A stretch of 64,000 nt of DNA from Sphingopyxis sp. 2PD (GCF_005503695.1 NZ_SCMU01000003.1:62001-126000), one strand, 5' to 3'; positions 43,801-52,670 are shown, counted from the first letter of the stretch. Notes: generated by a model not told the origin, from the letters alone. A program made the numbers and translations.

Positions 43801-45300
43801 TCAATGCCCGCCGCCGTTCAGCGCCTTGACGATGTCATCCGTCATCTTCTTGGCATCGCCGAGCAGCATCATGGTCTGGTCCATATAGAAGACATCATTG
43901 TCGACCCCGGCATAACCGACCCCGCCCATCGATCGCTTCACGAACAGCACGGTCTTGGCCTTTTCGACGTCGAGCACCGGCATCCCGTAGATCGGCGACG
44001 TCTTGTCGGTCTTTGCCGACGGGTTGGTGACGTCGTTGGCGCCGATGACGAAGGCGACATCGGCCTGCGCGAATTCGCCGTTGATGTCCTCCAGCTCGAA
44101 CACCTCGTCATAGGGGACGTTCGCTTCGGCGAGCAGCACGTTCATATGGCCGGGCATGCGCCCCGCGACCGGATGGATCGCATATTTGACCGTCACGCCC
44201 TCTTTCTTCAGCAGGTCGCCCATTTCGCGCAGCGCGTGCTGCGCCTGCGCGACCGCCATGCCGTAACCGGGGACGATGATGACGGTGTCGGCCTGGCTCA
44301 TCAGGAAAGCCGCGTCGTCGGCGCTGCCCGGTTTCCAAGGCCGCTGTTCCTTCGATCCGCCGCCGCTCGCCGAGGCCTCGGCACCGAAACCGCCAGCGAT
44401 CACGCTGATGAAGCTGCGGTTCATCGCGCGGCACATGATGTACGACAGGATGGCACCCGACGATCCGACCAGCGCGCCGGTGATGATCATCGCGGTGTTG
44501 CCGAGGGTGAAGCCCATCGCCGCCGCGGCCCAGCCCGAGTAGCTGTTGAGCATCGACACGACGACGGGCATGTCGGCGCCGCCAATCGGGATGATCAAGA
44601 GGAAGCCGATCGCAAAGCTGAGCCCGGTGACGGTCCAGAATACCCAAGGCGACTGGTCAAAGGTGAAATAGGCAACGAGCCCGATAATCGCGGCCAGCGT
44701 GCCGAGGTTGATGATGTGCCGCCCCGGCAGCATGATCGGCGAACCCGACATATTGCCGTTAAGCTTGAGGAAGGCGATGACCGATCCCGAAAAGGTGATC
44801 GCGCCGATCGCGATACCCAGCCCCATTTCGATGCGGCTGACGGTGAAAATCTGACCCGCCGCGTCGGCGATCCCGAAAGCTTGCGGATTGAGATAGGCCG
44901 CCGCTGCCACCGCGACCGCGGCGAGGCCGACGAGACTGTGGAAGGCCGCAACCAGCTGCGGCATCGCGGTCATCGCGATCCGGCGTGCCATGACGATACC
45001 AATGACGGCGCCGATGCCGATCGCCGCCAGAATCTCGATCAGCCCGACCGGGTCGACCCCGGTATAGCTGTTGGTCGCGTCGCCAAATTTCATCGGCATA
45101 TGCGTCAGCAGCGTCGTGACCACCGCGATGGTCATGCCGATCATGCCAAAGCGGTTGCCGCTTTGCGCCGTCGCCGGGCTCGACAGCCCGCGCAGCGAGA
45201 GGATAAAAAGCACGCCCGCAACGAGATAGGCGATGGCGGCCCAGGGGTTTACCGCGCCATGGCCGTCCGCCGCGGCCGCAAGGATCGACTGGATTTCCAT
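43801..45300 (-). CDS. pntB: NAD(P) transhydrogenase subunit beta
   Basis: This is the proton-pumping transhydrogenase subunit with about eight membrane helices and the NADP-binding domain. ATG 45300 (MEIQSILAAAADGHG) has AAGGAG upstream and gives 499 residues. The soluble end contains VIIVPGYGMAVAQAQHAL, HPVAGRMPGHMNVLLAEA, GANDVTNPSA and VLFVKRSMGGVGYAGVDN. It lies one base after pntAB. It reduces NADP+ with NADH using the proton gradient. Confidence 0.95.
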   Translation of the reverse strand: MEIQSILAAAADGHGAVNPWAAIAYLVAGVLFILSLRGLSSPATAQSGNRFGMIGMTIAVVTTLLTHMPMKFGDATNSYTGVDPVGLIEILAAIGIGAVIGIVMARRIAMTAMPQLVAAFHSLVGLAAVAVAAAAYLNPQAFGIADAAGQIFTVSRIEMGLGIAIGAITFSGSVIAFLKLNGNMSGSPIMLPGRHIINLGTLAAIIGLVAYFTFDQSPWVFWTVTGLSFAIGFLLIIPIGGADMPVVVSMLNSYSGWAAAAMGFTLGNTAMIITGALVGSSGAILSYIMCRAMNRSFISVIAGGFGAEASASGGGSKEQRPWKPGSADDAAFLMSQADTVIIVPGYGMAVAQAQHALREMGDLLKKEGVTVKYAIHPVAGRMPGHMNVLLAEANVPYDEVFELEDINGEFAQADVAFVIGANDVTNPSAKTDKTSPIYGMPVLDVEKAKTVLFVKRSMGGVGYAGVDNDVFYMDQTMMLLGDAKKMTDDIVKALNGGGH

Positions 45301-45301
45301 C

Positions 45302-45583
45302 TCAGCGCTCCTTCTTCTTGTACATCGCCAACATACGCGCGGTGACGGCAAAGCCGCCGAAAATGTTGATGCTCGCCATGACGACCGCCGCCAGCCCGAG
45401 CCATTTCGACGAGGCCGAACCCGCGGCAGCGCTGGCGATCAGCGCCCCGACGATGATCACCGACGAAATCGCGTTGGTCACGCTCATCAGCGGCGTGTGC
45501 AGCGCCGGGGTCACCGACCACACGACGAAATAGCCGACGAAGCACGCCAGGATGAAAATCGAAAAAATCGCGATAAAATCCAC
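45302..45583 (-). CDS. pntAB: NAD(P) transhydrogenase subunit alpha part 2
   Basis: The 93-residue membrane subunit has about three helices. It starts at GTG 45583 with AGGGGAG upstream ([18 protein letters not shown]) and contains the family segment [18 protein letters not shown]. In alphaproteobacteria the alpha subunit is split into pntAA and pntAB. Here pntAA is about 1.8 kb away, with two fasciclin genes and a terminator between. Confidence 0.92.
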   Translation of the reverse strand: MDFIAIFSIFILACFVGYFVVWSVTPALHTPLMSVTNAISSVIIVGALIASAAAGSASSKWLGLAAVVMASINIFGGFAVTARMLAMYKKKER

Positions 45584-45660
45584 GGGCTCGCTCCCCTGCT
45601 GATTCCGTTTCGCGCACCTCTTGCCGCGCCCCGCGGAGCGTGTCGACTCCAAAGCGGCCA

Positions 45661-45703
45661 AAAAAAAAAGGCCCGCATCTCTCAATGATGAGAAATGCGG
45701 GCC
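45661..45703 (-). terminator. strong intrinsic terminator, minus strand
   Basis: On the minus strand GGCCCGCAT (45695-45703) pairs with ATGCGGGCC (45670-45678), with extra pairing inside, and is followed by nine Ts (45661-45669). It ends transcription of the fasciclin genes before pntAB. The 340-bp gap here holds this terminator, the family B repeat and the pntAB leader. Confidence 0.9.
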
Positions 45704-45738
45704 AATTGCGAAATTAAATGTCGCGGGCGCAAAAAATA

Positions 45739-45912
45739 CCTTCCCCCTTGATGGGGGAAGGATACGGCGCCTTATCGCGAAGCGATTAGGCGGAGTTGGA
45801 TGGGGGTGAGGATGCGTCCTTGCACCATCGTTTCAGGTCGAGAGCGCACCCCCTCCCCTGCGACTAGGCGGCAAGCCGCCAAGTCTCGCTGCCTCCCCCA
45901 TGAAGGGGGAGG
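45739..45912. repeat. palindromic intergenic repeat, family B, copy 2 (inverted)
   Basis: This is the reverse complement of the element at 37056-37232, with TTAGGCGGAGTTGGATGGGG, GAGAGCGCACCCCC and GGCAAGCCGCCAAGTCTCGC in mirrored order. Both ends are GGGGGA/TCCCCC palindromes. Confidence 0.8.
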
Positions 45913-45923
45913 ATCAGCTTTGA

Positions 45924-46544
45924 TTACATCTTCGGCACGAGCACCGCGTCGACAACATGGATCACGCCGTTCGACTGGCCGACGTCGGCCTGCGTAACCG
46001 CCGCCTTGTTCCCGCTGGCGCTGGTCAGGATGATGGCGTCGCCCGACTTGGTCGCCGTCAGATCCTGGCCGTCAGCGGTCTTGAGGACCGCCTTTCCGCC
46101 ACCGGCGGTAATTTGCGCCGCCAGATCGGCCGCAGTCAGCTTGCCCGGTACGACATGATATTTCAGCACGCCCGCCAGCACTTCCTTCTGCGCCGGACGC
46201 ATCCAGCCGTCCCGCGTCACCGGGGCGACTTGCGAGAAGGCGGCATCGGTCGGCGCAAAGACGGTGAACGGGCCTGCGCCTGACAGCGTCTCGACCAAAC
46301 CAGCCTGCGTTACCGCGGCGACCAGCGTCTTGTGAATCGGCGATGCCGATGCGTTTTCAACGATGTTTTTGGTCGGCAGCATCTCCGCGCCGCCGACGGT
46401 CGGGTTGGCGCCTGCGGTCTCGACCGGGGTCGTTTCACCGGCATCGACGGTGGTCGTTTCGGTCGGTGTTTCGCTCTTGCCACCGCAACCGGCAAGGCCA
46501 AGTCCGACGGCGGCAACCGCCGCCAACAATGTCGCGCGTTTCAT
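45924..46544 (-). CDS. fasciclin-domain lipoprotein
   Basis: The 206-residue protein has a lipobox LAGC (VGLGLAGCGGKSE), a Thr/Glu-rich linker and one fasciclin domain with KTLVAAVTQAGLVETLSG, FTVFAPTDAAF, LKYHVVPGKL and NGVIHVVDAVLVP. Such domains mediate adhesion or protein contacts at the cell surface. ATG 46544 has AGAGGAGAG upstream. It is paralogous to the next gene upstream. Confidence 0.9.
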   Translation of the reverse strand: MKRATLLAAVAAVGLGLAGCGGKSETPTETTTVDAGETTPVETAGANPTVGGAEMLPTKNIVENASASPIHKTLVAAVTQAGLVETLSGAGPFTVFAPTDAAFSQVAPVTRDGWMRPAQKEVLAGVLKYHVVPGKLTAADLAAQITAGGGKAVLKTADGQDLTATKSGDAIILTSASGNKAAVTQADVGQSNGVIHVVDAVLVPKM

Positions 46545-46567
46545 AAACTCTCCTCTGGGTTCAGCAA

Positions 46568-47236
46568 TCAGCTTGCCGGCGTGGCTTCCGCGGCAGGGGC
46601 CGTATCGGCTGGCACGGCAGCGGGTTCGGCTGCGGCGGCGGGCTTGATTTCAGGGATCAGCACGCCGTTCAGGATGTGGATCATCCCGTTCGACTGCGCC
46701 ACGTCGGCCTGCGTCACATAGCCGCTGCTGCCCTGGGTGCCGTCGACCTTGATGTTGCCCGAAACCTCGGTGAAGGTCAGCGGCTGCCCTTCGACGGTGG
46801 TCAGCGTCGCCTTGCCACCGCCCGCCTTGATCTTGGCATAAAGATCGGTCGAGCTGATCGCGCCCGGCACGACATGATAGGTCAGCACTTGGGCCAGCGC
46901 CGCCTTGTTGCCCGGATCCATCAGATAAGCCGTCATCGACTGCGGCACCGCGGCAAAGGCCTGATCGGTCGGCGCAAACACGGTGAACGGGCCGGTACCC
47001 GACAGCGTGTCGGTCAATCCAGCGGCGGTGAGCGCCTTGACCAGCGTCGTATGTTCGGGCGACTTCGTTGCGTTCTGGACGATGTTCCAGCTATCGACCA
47101 TCGCGCCCGCCGCGGCTTCGGCCTCGGCGGTCGTCGCCTCTGCCGCCTCGTCGGCGGCGCGGGCGTGCGCCGGGGCGACCAGCATCGCCGCAGTCAGCGC
47201 AAACAGGGGAACGGCAAAAAACTTCGCACGCAACAT
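46568..47236 (-). CDS. fasciclin-domain exported protein
   Basis: The 222-residue protein has a cleavable signal (MLVAPAHARA) and one fasciclin domain with TTLVKALTAAGLTDTLSG, FTVFAPTDQAF, LTYHVVPGAI and NGMIHILNGVLIPEI. An Ala/Thr/Pro-rich tail follows. Unlike its neighbour it has no lipobox. The two are a tandem duplication, 23 bp apart, and form one unit ending at the terminator 45661-45703. Confidence 0.9.
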   Translation of the reverse strand: MLRAKFFAVPLFALTAAMLVAPAHARAADEAAEATTAEAEAAAGAMVDSWNIVQNATKSPEHTTLVKALTAAGLTDTLSGTGPFTVFAPTDQAFAAVPQSMTAYLMDPGNKAALAQVLTYHVVPGAISSTDLYAKIKAGGGKATLTTVEGQPLTFTEVSGNIKVDGTQGSSGYVTQADVAQSNGMIHILNGVLIPEIKPAAAAEPAAVPADTAPAAEATPAS

Positions 47237-47342
47237 CGATCAATCTCCGGTTGTTGAAAGGACAGGGTTTCACACCCTGAACGCATCCTAACCGGCGAAA
47301 GTTGCAGGAAAAGGCCGAAATCGGGCTTTTTTTGCGCTAGTG

Positions 47343-48464
47343 CTACGCCAAAAGCCGCTCGTTCACGACCTTGCCACCCTGCGTCAGGCGGATCGCATTG
47401 CCGATCTCTTCGTCGAGCACGGGCTTGCCCGCTTCCTTGTCCCAAAAGGCCGACAGGAAGTTGAACAGGTTGCGGCTGAATAGCGCGCTGGTGTCGGCGG
47501 GCATCAGTGCGGCGATATTGCTCGCGCCGATCACGGTTACGCCGTGGATGCGCTTGGCTTCGCCGGGCACCGACCCTTCGACATTGCCGCCGCTTTCGGC
47601 CGCCATGTCGACGATTACGCTGCCGGTGCGCATCGTCGCGAGCTGCGCGTCCGAAATCAGCCGCGGCGCGGGGCGCCCCGGGATCAGCGCGGTGGTGATG
47701 ACGATATCCTGCTTGGCGATATGCGACGACACCAGTTCCGCCTGTGCCGCCTTATATTCGTCGGACATTTCGGTGGCATAGCCGCCCGCGCCCTCGCCCT
47801 CGATCCCCGCGACGCTTTCGACGAAGATCGGCTTGGCGCCGAGGCTGAGGATCTGTTCCTTGGTCGCGGCGCGCACGTCGGTGGCGCTGACCTGCGCACC
47901 CAGACGGCGGGCGGTAGCGATCGCCTGCAAGCCCGCGACGCCGACGCCCATCACGAACGCCTTGGCAGCGCTCACCGTGCCCGCGGCGGTCATCATCATC
48001 GGAAAGGCGCGGCCATAGGCGTTCGCTGCCATCAGCACCGCCTTGTAACCGGCAAGATTGGCCTGGCTCGACAATATGTCCATCGACTGCGCGCGCGTGA
48101 TGCGCGGCATGAATTCCATCGCCAGCGCTTCGATGCCCAGCTTCGCATAGTCGTCGACCCGCGCGCGCTCGCCAAACGGATTGAGTCCCGCGGCCAGCCA
48201 GGCGCCGTCGGCAAAGCCGCTCAACCCCTTCGGATCCGGCCCCTGGATCGCCAGGATGATGTTCGCACCCTTCAGCACGTCGGCGCGGCTGGCGACGCTG
48301 GCGCCCGCGGCGCTATAGTCGGCGTCGGCGACCGACGCGGCCTCACCCGCCCCCGATTCAACGGCAACTTCGGCGCCCAACCCAATGAATTTCTTCACGG
48401 TTTCAGGGGTCGCGGCGACGCGGGTCTCGCCGGGGGCGAGCTCCTTCAGGACGGCGATGCGCAT
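47343..48464 (-). CDS. pntAA: NAD(P) transhydrogenase subunit alpha part 1
   Basis: This is the NAD-binding domain of the transhydrogenase, 373 residues. It begins MRIAVLKELAPGETRVAATPETVKKF, with the NAD site GVGVAGLQAIATARRLGAQV. The conserved QANLAGYKAVL and RSGSVIVDMAAESGGN-like segments are present. It lies 10 bp after a small aa3-oxidase subunit gene. The downstream hairpin at about 47310-47335 is weak. Confidence 0.95.
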   Translation of the reverse strand: MRIAVLKELAPGETRVAATPETVKKFIGLGAEVAVESGAGEAASVADADYSAAGASVASRADVLKGANIILAIQGPDPKGLSGFADGAWLAAGLNPFGERARVDDYAKLGIEALAMEFMPRITRAQSMDILSSQANLAGYKAVLMAANAYGRAFPMMMTAAGTVSAAKAFVMGVGVAGLQAIATARRLGAQVSATDVRAATKEQILSLGAKPIFVESVAGIEGEGAGGYATEMSDEYKAAQAELVSSHIAKQDIVITTALIPGRPAPRLISDAQLATMRTGSVIVDMAAESGGNVEGSVPGEAKRIHGVTVIGASNIAALMPADTSALFSRNLFNFLSAFWDKEAGKPVLDEEIGNAIRLTQGGKVVNERLLA

Positions 48465-48474
48465 GCCAACCCGA

Positions 48475-48594
48475 TCAGGAAATGATCAGGACGACAAAAA
48501 CGGTCACGATCGCGGTGATGATCGATCCGACTTTCAGCAGGCTGAGGAAACCCGAATAGGTTTCGGTTGCCGCCTTCATTTCCTGTTCCGCCAT
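48475..48594 (-). CDS. aa3-type cytochrome c oxidase subunit IV (39 residues)
   Basis: This short gene encodes a 39-residue peptide: MAEQEMKAATETYSGFLSLL, then KVGSIITAIVTVFVVLIIS. It has one membrane helix and the N-terminal pattern of the alphaproteobacterial COX4_pro_2 family. ATG 48594 has AAGGGGAAAG upstream. It is 10 bp before pntAA, the usual neighbour in this group. Confidence 0.87.
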   Translation of the reverse strand: MAEQEMKAATETYSGFLSLLKVGSIITAIVTVFVVLIIS

Positions 48595-48832
48595 GGCTCT
48601 TTCCCCTTCAGTCGCCACTTTCCGCGCACAGGCGCCAGGCGCCCGGCCCAGAATCGGCCTTCGCGCCGGTCTTAGCCACGCTGCCGCAGATGCTCAAGCG
48701 CGCTTTGGCCGCGCGCGCCTAGCCGCAAAAGCCGAACGGCCTTAATCGCCCCTTTACCCGTGTGGCGTACATCACAGCGTTCAAGCGGAGAAATCGGCAC
48801 GACAGCGCCGAACAAGGGCGGATTCGAAAACG

Positions 48833-50266
48833 ATGGCAACCACGCGCGATACGCGAACAGTGATGATCGTCGACAGCGAGCCGGCGCAGCAACGCTTTCT
48901 GGCGGCGCTGGTATCGCGCGGCGGCTGGCGCAGCGTCGTTGCCGCGGACACCGACACCGCGCTCGCCAAGCTTGGCACCCAAGAAGGTATGGCGCTCGAC
49001 GCAGTGCTCGTCGATCAGGGTGCGCCGGGCATGGAAATCGCCGAATTCGTCGCCGAACTGCGCCGCTGGCGACCCGCCCTTCCCCTGATTGTCATCACCA
49101 TGCGCAACGGGGTCGAGGTTGCGGTCGGCGCGATGCGCGCCGGGGCCAGCGACTTTGTTCAGAAACCGATCGCGCCCGACCGCCTGCTCGAAGCGCTCGA
49201 TCGCGTGGTGTCGACCAGCGGCCCGCAGGGCGAGCTGCGCCCGCTGACCGAAAAGCTTCGCGCCCCGCTCGCTTTTGACGAGATCATCGGGTCGAGCCCG
49301 AACTTCCGCAGCGCGCTCGCCATCGCCGCGAAAGCCGCGCGCGCGCGCGTCCCGGTGATGATCAACGGCCGCCCGGGTACCGGCAAGGAAGTCTTTGCCC
49401 GCGCGATCCACAACGCGTCCCCACGCGCCCGCGGTGCGCTGGTGATGGTCGATTGTTCGGCGGTCTCGCCGGGATTGATCGGATCGGGCTTGTTCGGGCA
49501 TGAACGCGGCGCCTTTGCCGGTGCCTTCGACCGTCAGGTCGGGCGGCTCGTCCAGGCCGACGGCGGCAGCCTCATCATCGATCATGTCGAATGTATCCCG
49601 CTCGAAACGCAGGCCAAGCTCGTCGAGTTTCTGAGCAGCGGCGAGGTGCAGATGATCGGCGGCACGATCCGCCAGAGCGTTGATGTCCGCATCATCGCGA
49701 CCAGCACCAGCCCGCTCGAGAAGCTCATTGAGGCGGGGCATTTCCGTGAGGATCTCTACTACGCGCTGTCGAGCGCGCAATTCACCCTGCCCTCGCTGTC
49801 CGAACGCCGCGGCGATGTCGGCCCGCTAGCGCGCCATCTGCTCGCCCGCATCGGCGGGTTGCCGGGCATGGGGCCGATCGGGGTGACCGACGATGCGCTC
49901 CGCCTGCTCGCCGCCTATGCCTGGCCGGGCAATGTCCGCCAGTTGCAGGACGTGCTGTTCCGCGCCGCGGTCGGCAGCAAGACCGACGTGCTGACCAGCG
50001 CCGACTTCCGCGCCATCGAGGCGACGCTGGGCGGCGGCAGCCCGACCGGCGAAGGCGAGATTGCGATCAATGGCGAAGCGATCGGCGTCACGCTCTACCT
50101 GCCCGACGGCAATTTGCGCCCGCTCGAGGAAATCGAGGCCGATGTCATCCGTCTGGCGATCGGTCACTACCGCGGCCGGATGAGCGAAGTCGCGCGGCGA
50201 CTGGGGATTGGCCGCTCGACATTGTATCGCAAGCTCAGCGATCTCGGGATCGACACCGCCGCCTGA
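48833..50266 (+). CDS. NtrC-family response regulator with altered GAFTGA and Walker B residues
   Basis: The 477-residue protein has a receiver domain (D14, D61, K111), an AAA+ domain and a Fis-type C-terminal HTH (RMSEVARRLGIGRSTLYRKL). The Walker A motif GRPGTGKE (179-186) is intact. The sigma-54 contact loop reads GAFAGA (226-231) instead of GAFTGA. The Walker B sequence is LIIDHVE, with His251 where the catalytic Glu is expected. It is therefore probably not a standard sigma-54 activator. No partner histidine kinase is in the window. Confidence 0.88.
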   Translation: MATTRDTRTVMIVDSEPAQQRFLAALVSRGGWRSVVAADTDTALAKLGTQEGMALDAVLVDQGAPGMEIAEFVAELRRWRPALPLIVITMRNGVEVAVGAMRAGASDFVQKPIAPDRLLEALDRVVSTSGPQGELRPLTEKLRAPLAFDEIIGSSPNFRSALAIAAKAARARVPVMINGRPGTGKEVFARAIHNASPRARGALVMVDCSAVSPGLIGSGLFGHERGAFAGAFDRQVGRLVQADGGSLIIDHVECIPLETQAKLVEFLSSGEVQMIGGTIRQSVDVRIIATSTSPLEKLIEAGHFREDLYYALSSAQFTLPSLSERRGDVGPLARHLLARIGGLPGMGPIGVTDDALRLLAAYAWPGNVRQLQDVLFRAAVGSKTDVLTSADFRAIEATLGGGSPTGEGEIAINGEAIGVTLYLPDGNLRPLEEIEADVIRLAIGHYRGRMSEVARRLGIGRSTLYRKLSDLGIDTAA

Positions 50267-50284
50267 CGGTATTACGTCGCAGCC

Positions 50285-51001
50285 ATGACTTTCGATTTTT
50301 CCGGTAGAACCGCGCTCGTGACCGGCGACGCCTCGGGTATTGGTCTTGCAGTCGCCAACGCCTTGCGCGCCGCAGGCGCCACCGTGATCGGCATCGACCG
50401 CAGCCGCGGCGACGATGTCGCCGACGCCGATTTGTGGCTCAAAAGCGCTGACAGCCTTGCGGCAGTCGATCTCGCAGTGATCAACGCCGGGATCAGCGAT
50501 GCCGCCCCGATCGTCGATATCGATTTTCAGGCGTGGCGGCGGCTGCTGGCCGTCAACCTAGACGGCGCGATGCTGAGCTTGCAGGCCGCGATGCGCGCGA
50601 TGACCGCGCATGGGCGCGGCGGCGCGATCGTCACCACCGCATCAATCTCGGGCATCAAGGCCGAACCTGGCACCGGCGCCTATGGCGCGTCCAAGGCCGC
50701 GTTGATCCAGCTAACCAAAGTGGCCGCTAAGGAAGGCGCGCCGCACGGCATCCGTGTCAACGCGATTGCACCGGGCGGGGTCGATACACCGATCTGGGAC
50801 GATATGCCGTTTTTCACCGACCTGATCGCCAGCGAAGGATCGCGCGATGCCGCCATGACAGCGATGGCCAGGATGGCAACGCCGCTCGGTCGGTATGCGA
50901 CTCCGGACGAGACCGCCGCGCAGATATTGTTCCTGTTGTCGAATGCCGCCGCCACCGTCACCGGCAGCGTGCTGACCAGCGACGGCGGCTATAGTCTGTA
51001 G
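50285..51001 (+). CDS. SDR family oxidoreductase
   Basis: The 238-residue protein has a Rossmann fold with glycine motif TGDASGIG (usual TGxxxGxG), the INAG segment, catalytic Ser in TTASISGIK, Tyr/Lys in YGASKAA and the C-terminal TGSVLTSDGGYSL. Substrate is unknown. It is 18 bp after the NtrC-like gene and may be cotranscribed. Confidence 0.88.
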   Translation: MTFDFSGRTALVTGDASGIGLAVANALRAAGATVIGIDRSRGDDVADADLWLKSADSLAAVDLAVINAGISDAAPIVDIDFQAWRRLLAVNLDGAMLSLQAAMRAMTAHGRGGAIVTTASISGIKAEPGTGAYGASKAALIQLTKVAAKEGAPHGIRVNAIAPGGVDTPIWDDMPFFTDLIASEGSRDAAMTAMARMATPLGRYATPDETAAQILFLLSNAAATVTGSVLTSDGGYSL

Positions 51002-51057
51002 GTAAGCGGCTATCCCACCTTCACGGCGGGCAATCGGCAGAACCGCGCCACCGATGT

Positions 51058-51438
51058 TCAGGCCGCGGTAATGGCTTTCTCGATTGCGGCGGTATCGGCA
51101 TTGGTCAGCGTCTTGGGCAGTTCGCCCACCAGCCGCTTTGCCAGTTCGCTATGATAATGGCTGCGCATGACCCCCAATGTGTTGGGGTCGGCGATGATCA
51201 GCAGCTTTTCGATATCGTTGTCGAGCACCTGCTTGTTCAGCAATGCTGCCACACCCGCCGCATGGCCGCGCTCGTCGAGGTCGCGTACTTCCGGATTGGC
51301 GCCGCTGCGGTTTGTCGTTTCGACTTCGGGGCTGGCGGCATCGACCAGATTGATGACCGCCTCGTCGCCATCGTTGCGGAACATGACGAAGCGATTGCCA
51401 TCGGCGACAGCGACGTGGGTACCGTGAGGAAGCTGCAT
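51058..51438 (-). CDS. host attachment family protein
   Basis: The 126-residue protein starts at ATG 51438 with AAGGAGA upstream. It contains HVAVADGNRFVMFRNDG, VRDLDERGHAAGVAALLNKQ and LIIADPNTLGVMRSHYH, features of the host-attachment/baeRF-like family. The role in host attachment was named in agrobacteria and may not apply here. It could be a ribosome- or stress-related release-factor-like domain. Confidence 0.75.
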   Translation of the reverse strand: MQLPHGTHVAVADGNRFVMFRNDGDEAVINLVDAASPEVETTNRSGANPEVRDLDERGHAAGVAALLNKQVLDNDIEKLLIIADPNTLGVMRSHYHSELAKRLVGELPKTLTNADTAAIEKAITAA

Positions 51439-51524
51439 GAGATTCTCCTTGGAGGGGGCGCGCCGGGACGACGGCCCTTCCCAAGGGATACGCGGCGCAC
51501 TTGCCGTGGTTGCCTCGGCTCGCC

Positions 51525-52655
51525 TTAGCCCGTGAGCGCCGCGTCGCGCAGGCCGCGCCATATCCGCAACGCCTGGCGGTTCTCGGCAATGTCATGGACG
51601 CGCAGCAGCTGCGCGCCCTGCGCCGCCGCCTGATAATGCAGCGCGACGGTGCCGCCGAGCCGCTGGTCGGCGGGTGCCTCATTGTCGAGCGCGCCAATCA
51701 TCCGCTTGCGGCTCGCGCCGAACAGGATCGGACAACCCAAAGTGTGGAACAGCGCGAGGCCGTTGATCAGCGCCAGATTGTCGGCGACCCCCTTGCCGAA
51801 GCCCAGCCCCGGATCGACGATGATCTTCGCCGGATCGATCCCCGCTGCAACACACGCCGCGACGCGCTCGGCCAACATGTCGTAAACGTCGAACAGCACA
51901 TGAGCGTATTCGCCGCCCGCATGCGGATCGCTTTTCGCCGATGGTGCATGCATCAGCACGACCGGACAGGCTGCGGCTAGCACAACCTCCATCGCGCGGT
52001 CGTCATAACGCAGCGCCGACACGTCGTTGACAATCCGCGCCCCGGCGGCCAGCGCCGCCTCCATCACTGCGGCCTTGCGCGTGTCGATCGACACCGCGAC
52101 GCCGCCGCGCGCGAGCCGCGCCACGACATCTTCGATCCGCTTGATCTCGTCGCCATCCCAGATCAGCGGCGCGCCGGGCCGCGTCGATTCCCCGCCGACG
52201 TCGATAATCGCCGCCCCCGCCGACGCCATCGCAAAGCCCGCATCGGTCGCCGCGACCGCATCGACATGCTTCCCGCCGTCCGAAAAACTGTCGGGGGTGA
52301 CGTTCAGGATGCCCATCAACTGCGGCTCGTTCAGCCGCACCATCCGTTCACCGAGATCGAGCGCGCCGCGCGGGCGAGCAACGCCCGCGCGCTGTGCGGC
52401 CGCTGCCTGGGCCAGTGTATCGGGCATCGCCGCAAACCAGTCAGCCCATTCGGCCACGGTCACGATTGCCGATTTCACAAGCGCGCCGTCGCGCAGGCTG
52501 ATGTTCCACGCCGCGAACCAGACCATCGTGTCGGCGATGCGGAGGCAATTGTCGTCGAGCTCGTGCGGGCGGTCGACGAAGCAGGTCGGGCGGCAATAGA
52601 GTTTTGCGCTGGCGGAGGCGGTACCGAGGTCGGGTTTGGTTAGCGGTTGGAACAT
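51525..52655 (-). CDS. folP: dihydropteroate synthase with N-terminal extension
   Basis: This folate enzyme joins pABA with dihydropterin pyrophosphate. The catalytic TIM barrel begins near residue 109 with LNEPQLMGILNVTPDSFSDGG and holds IIDVGGESTRPGA, RIVNDVSAL, VLMHAP and DPGLGFGK. A 105-residue N-terminal part (CRPTCFVDRPHELDDNCLRI) is seen in alphaproteobacterial members. Its role is not known. ATG 52655 is the only good start covering it. Confidence 0.92.
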   Translation of the reverse strand: MFQPLTKPDLGTASASAKLYCRPTCFVDRPHELDDNCLRIADTMVWFAAWNISLRDGALVKSAIVTVAEWADWFAAMPDTLAQAAAAQRAGVARPRGALDLGERMVRLNEPQLMGILNVTPDSFSDGGKHVDAVAATDAGFAMASAGAAIIDVGGESTRPGAPLIWDGDEIKRIEDVVARLARGGVAVSIDTRKAAVMEAALAAGARIVNDVSALRYDDRAMEVVLAAACPVVLMHAPSAKSDPHAGGEYAHVLFDVYDMLAERVAACVAAGIDPAKIIVDPGLGFGKGVADNLALINGLALFHTLGCPILFGASRKRMIGALDNEAPADQRLGGTVALHYQAAAQGAQLLRVHDIAENRQALRIWRGLRDAALTG

Positions 52656-52670
52656 GCCTATTCCCTACTT

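Noticed and set aside
43804-45345. 513-codon open frame antisense to pntB
   Set aside because: The pntB family match is complete; the antisense peptide is His/Arg/Asp-rich without motif.
47305-47340. hairpin with seven Ts after pntAA
   Set aside because: The long T-run is on the plus strand, where no gene ends; the minus-strand version has a mismatch and only four Ts.
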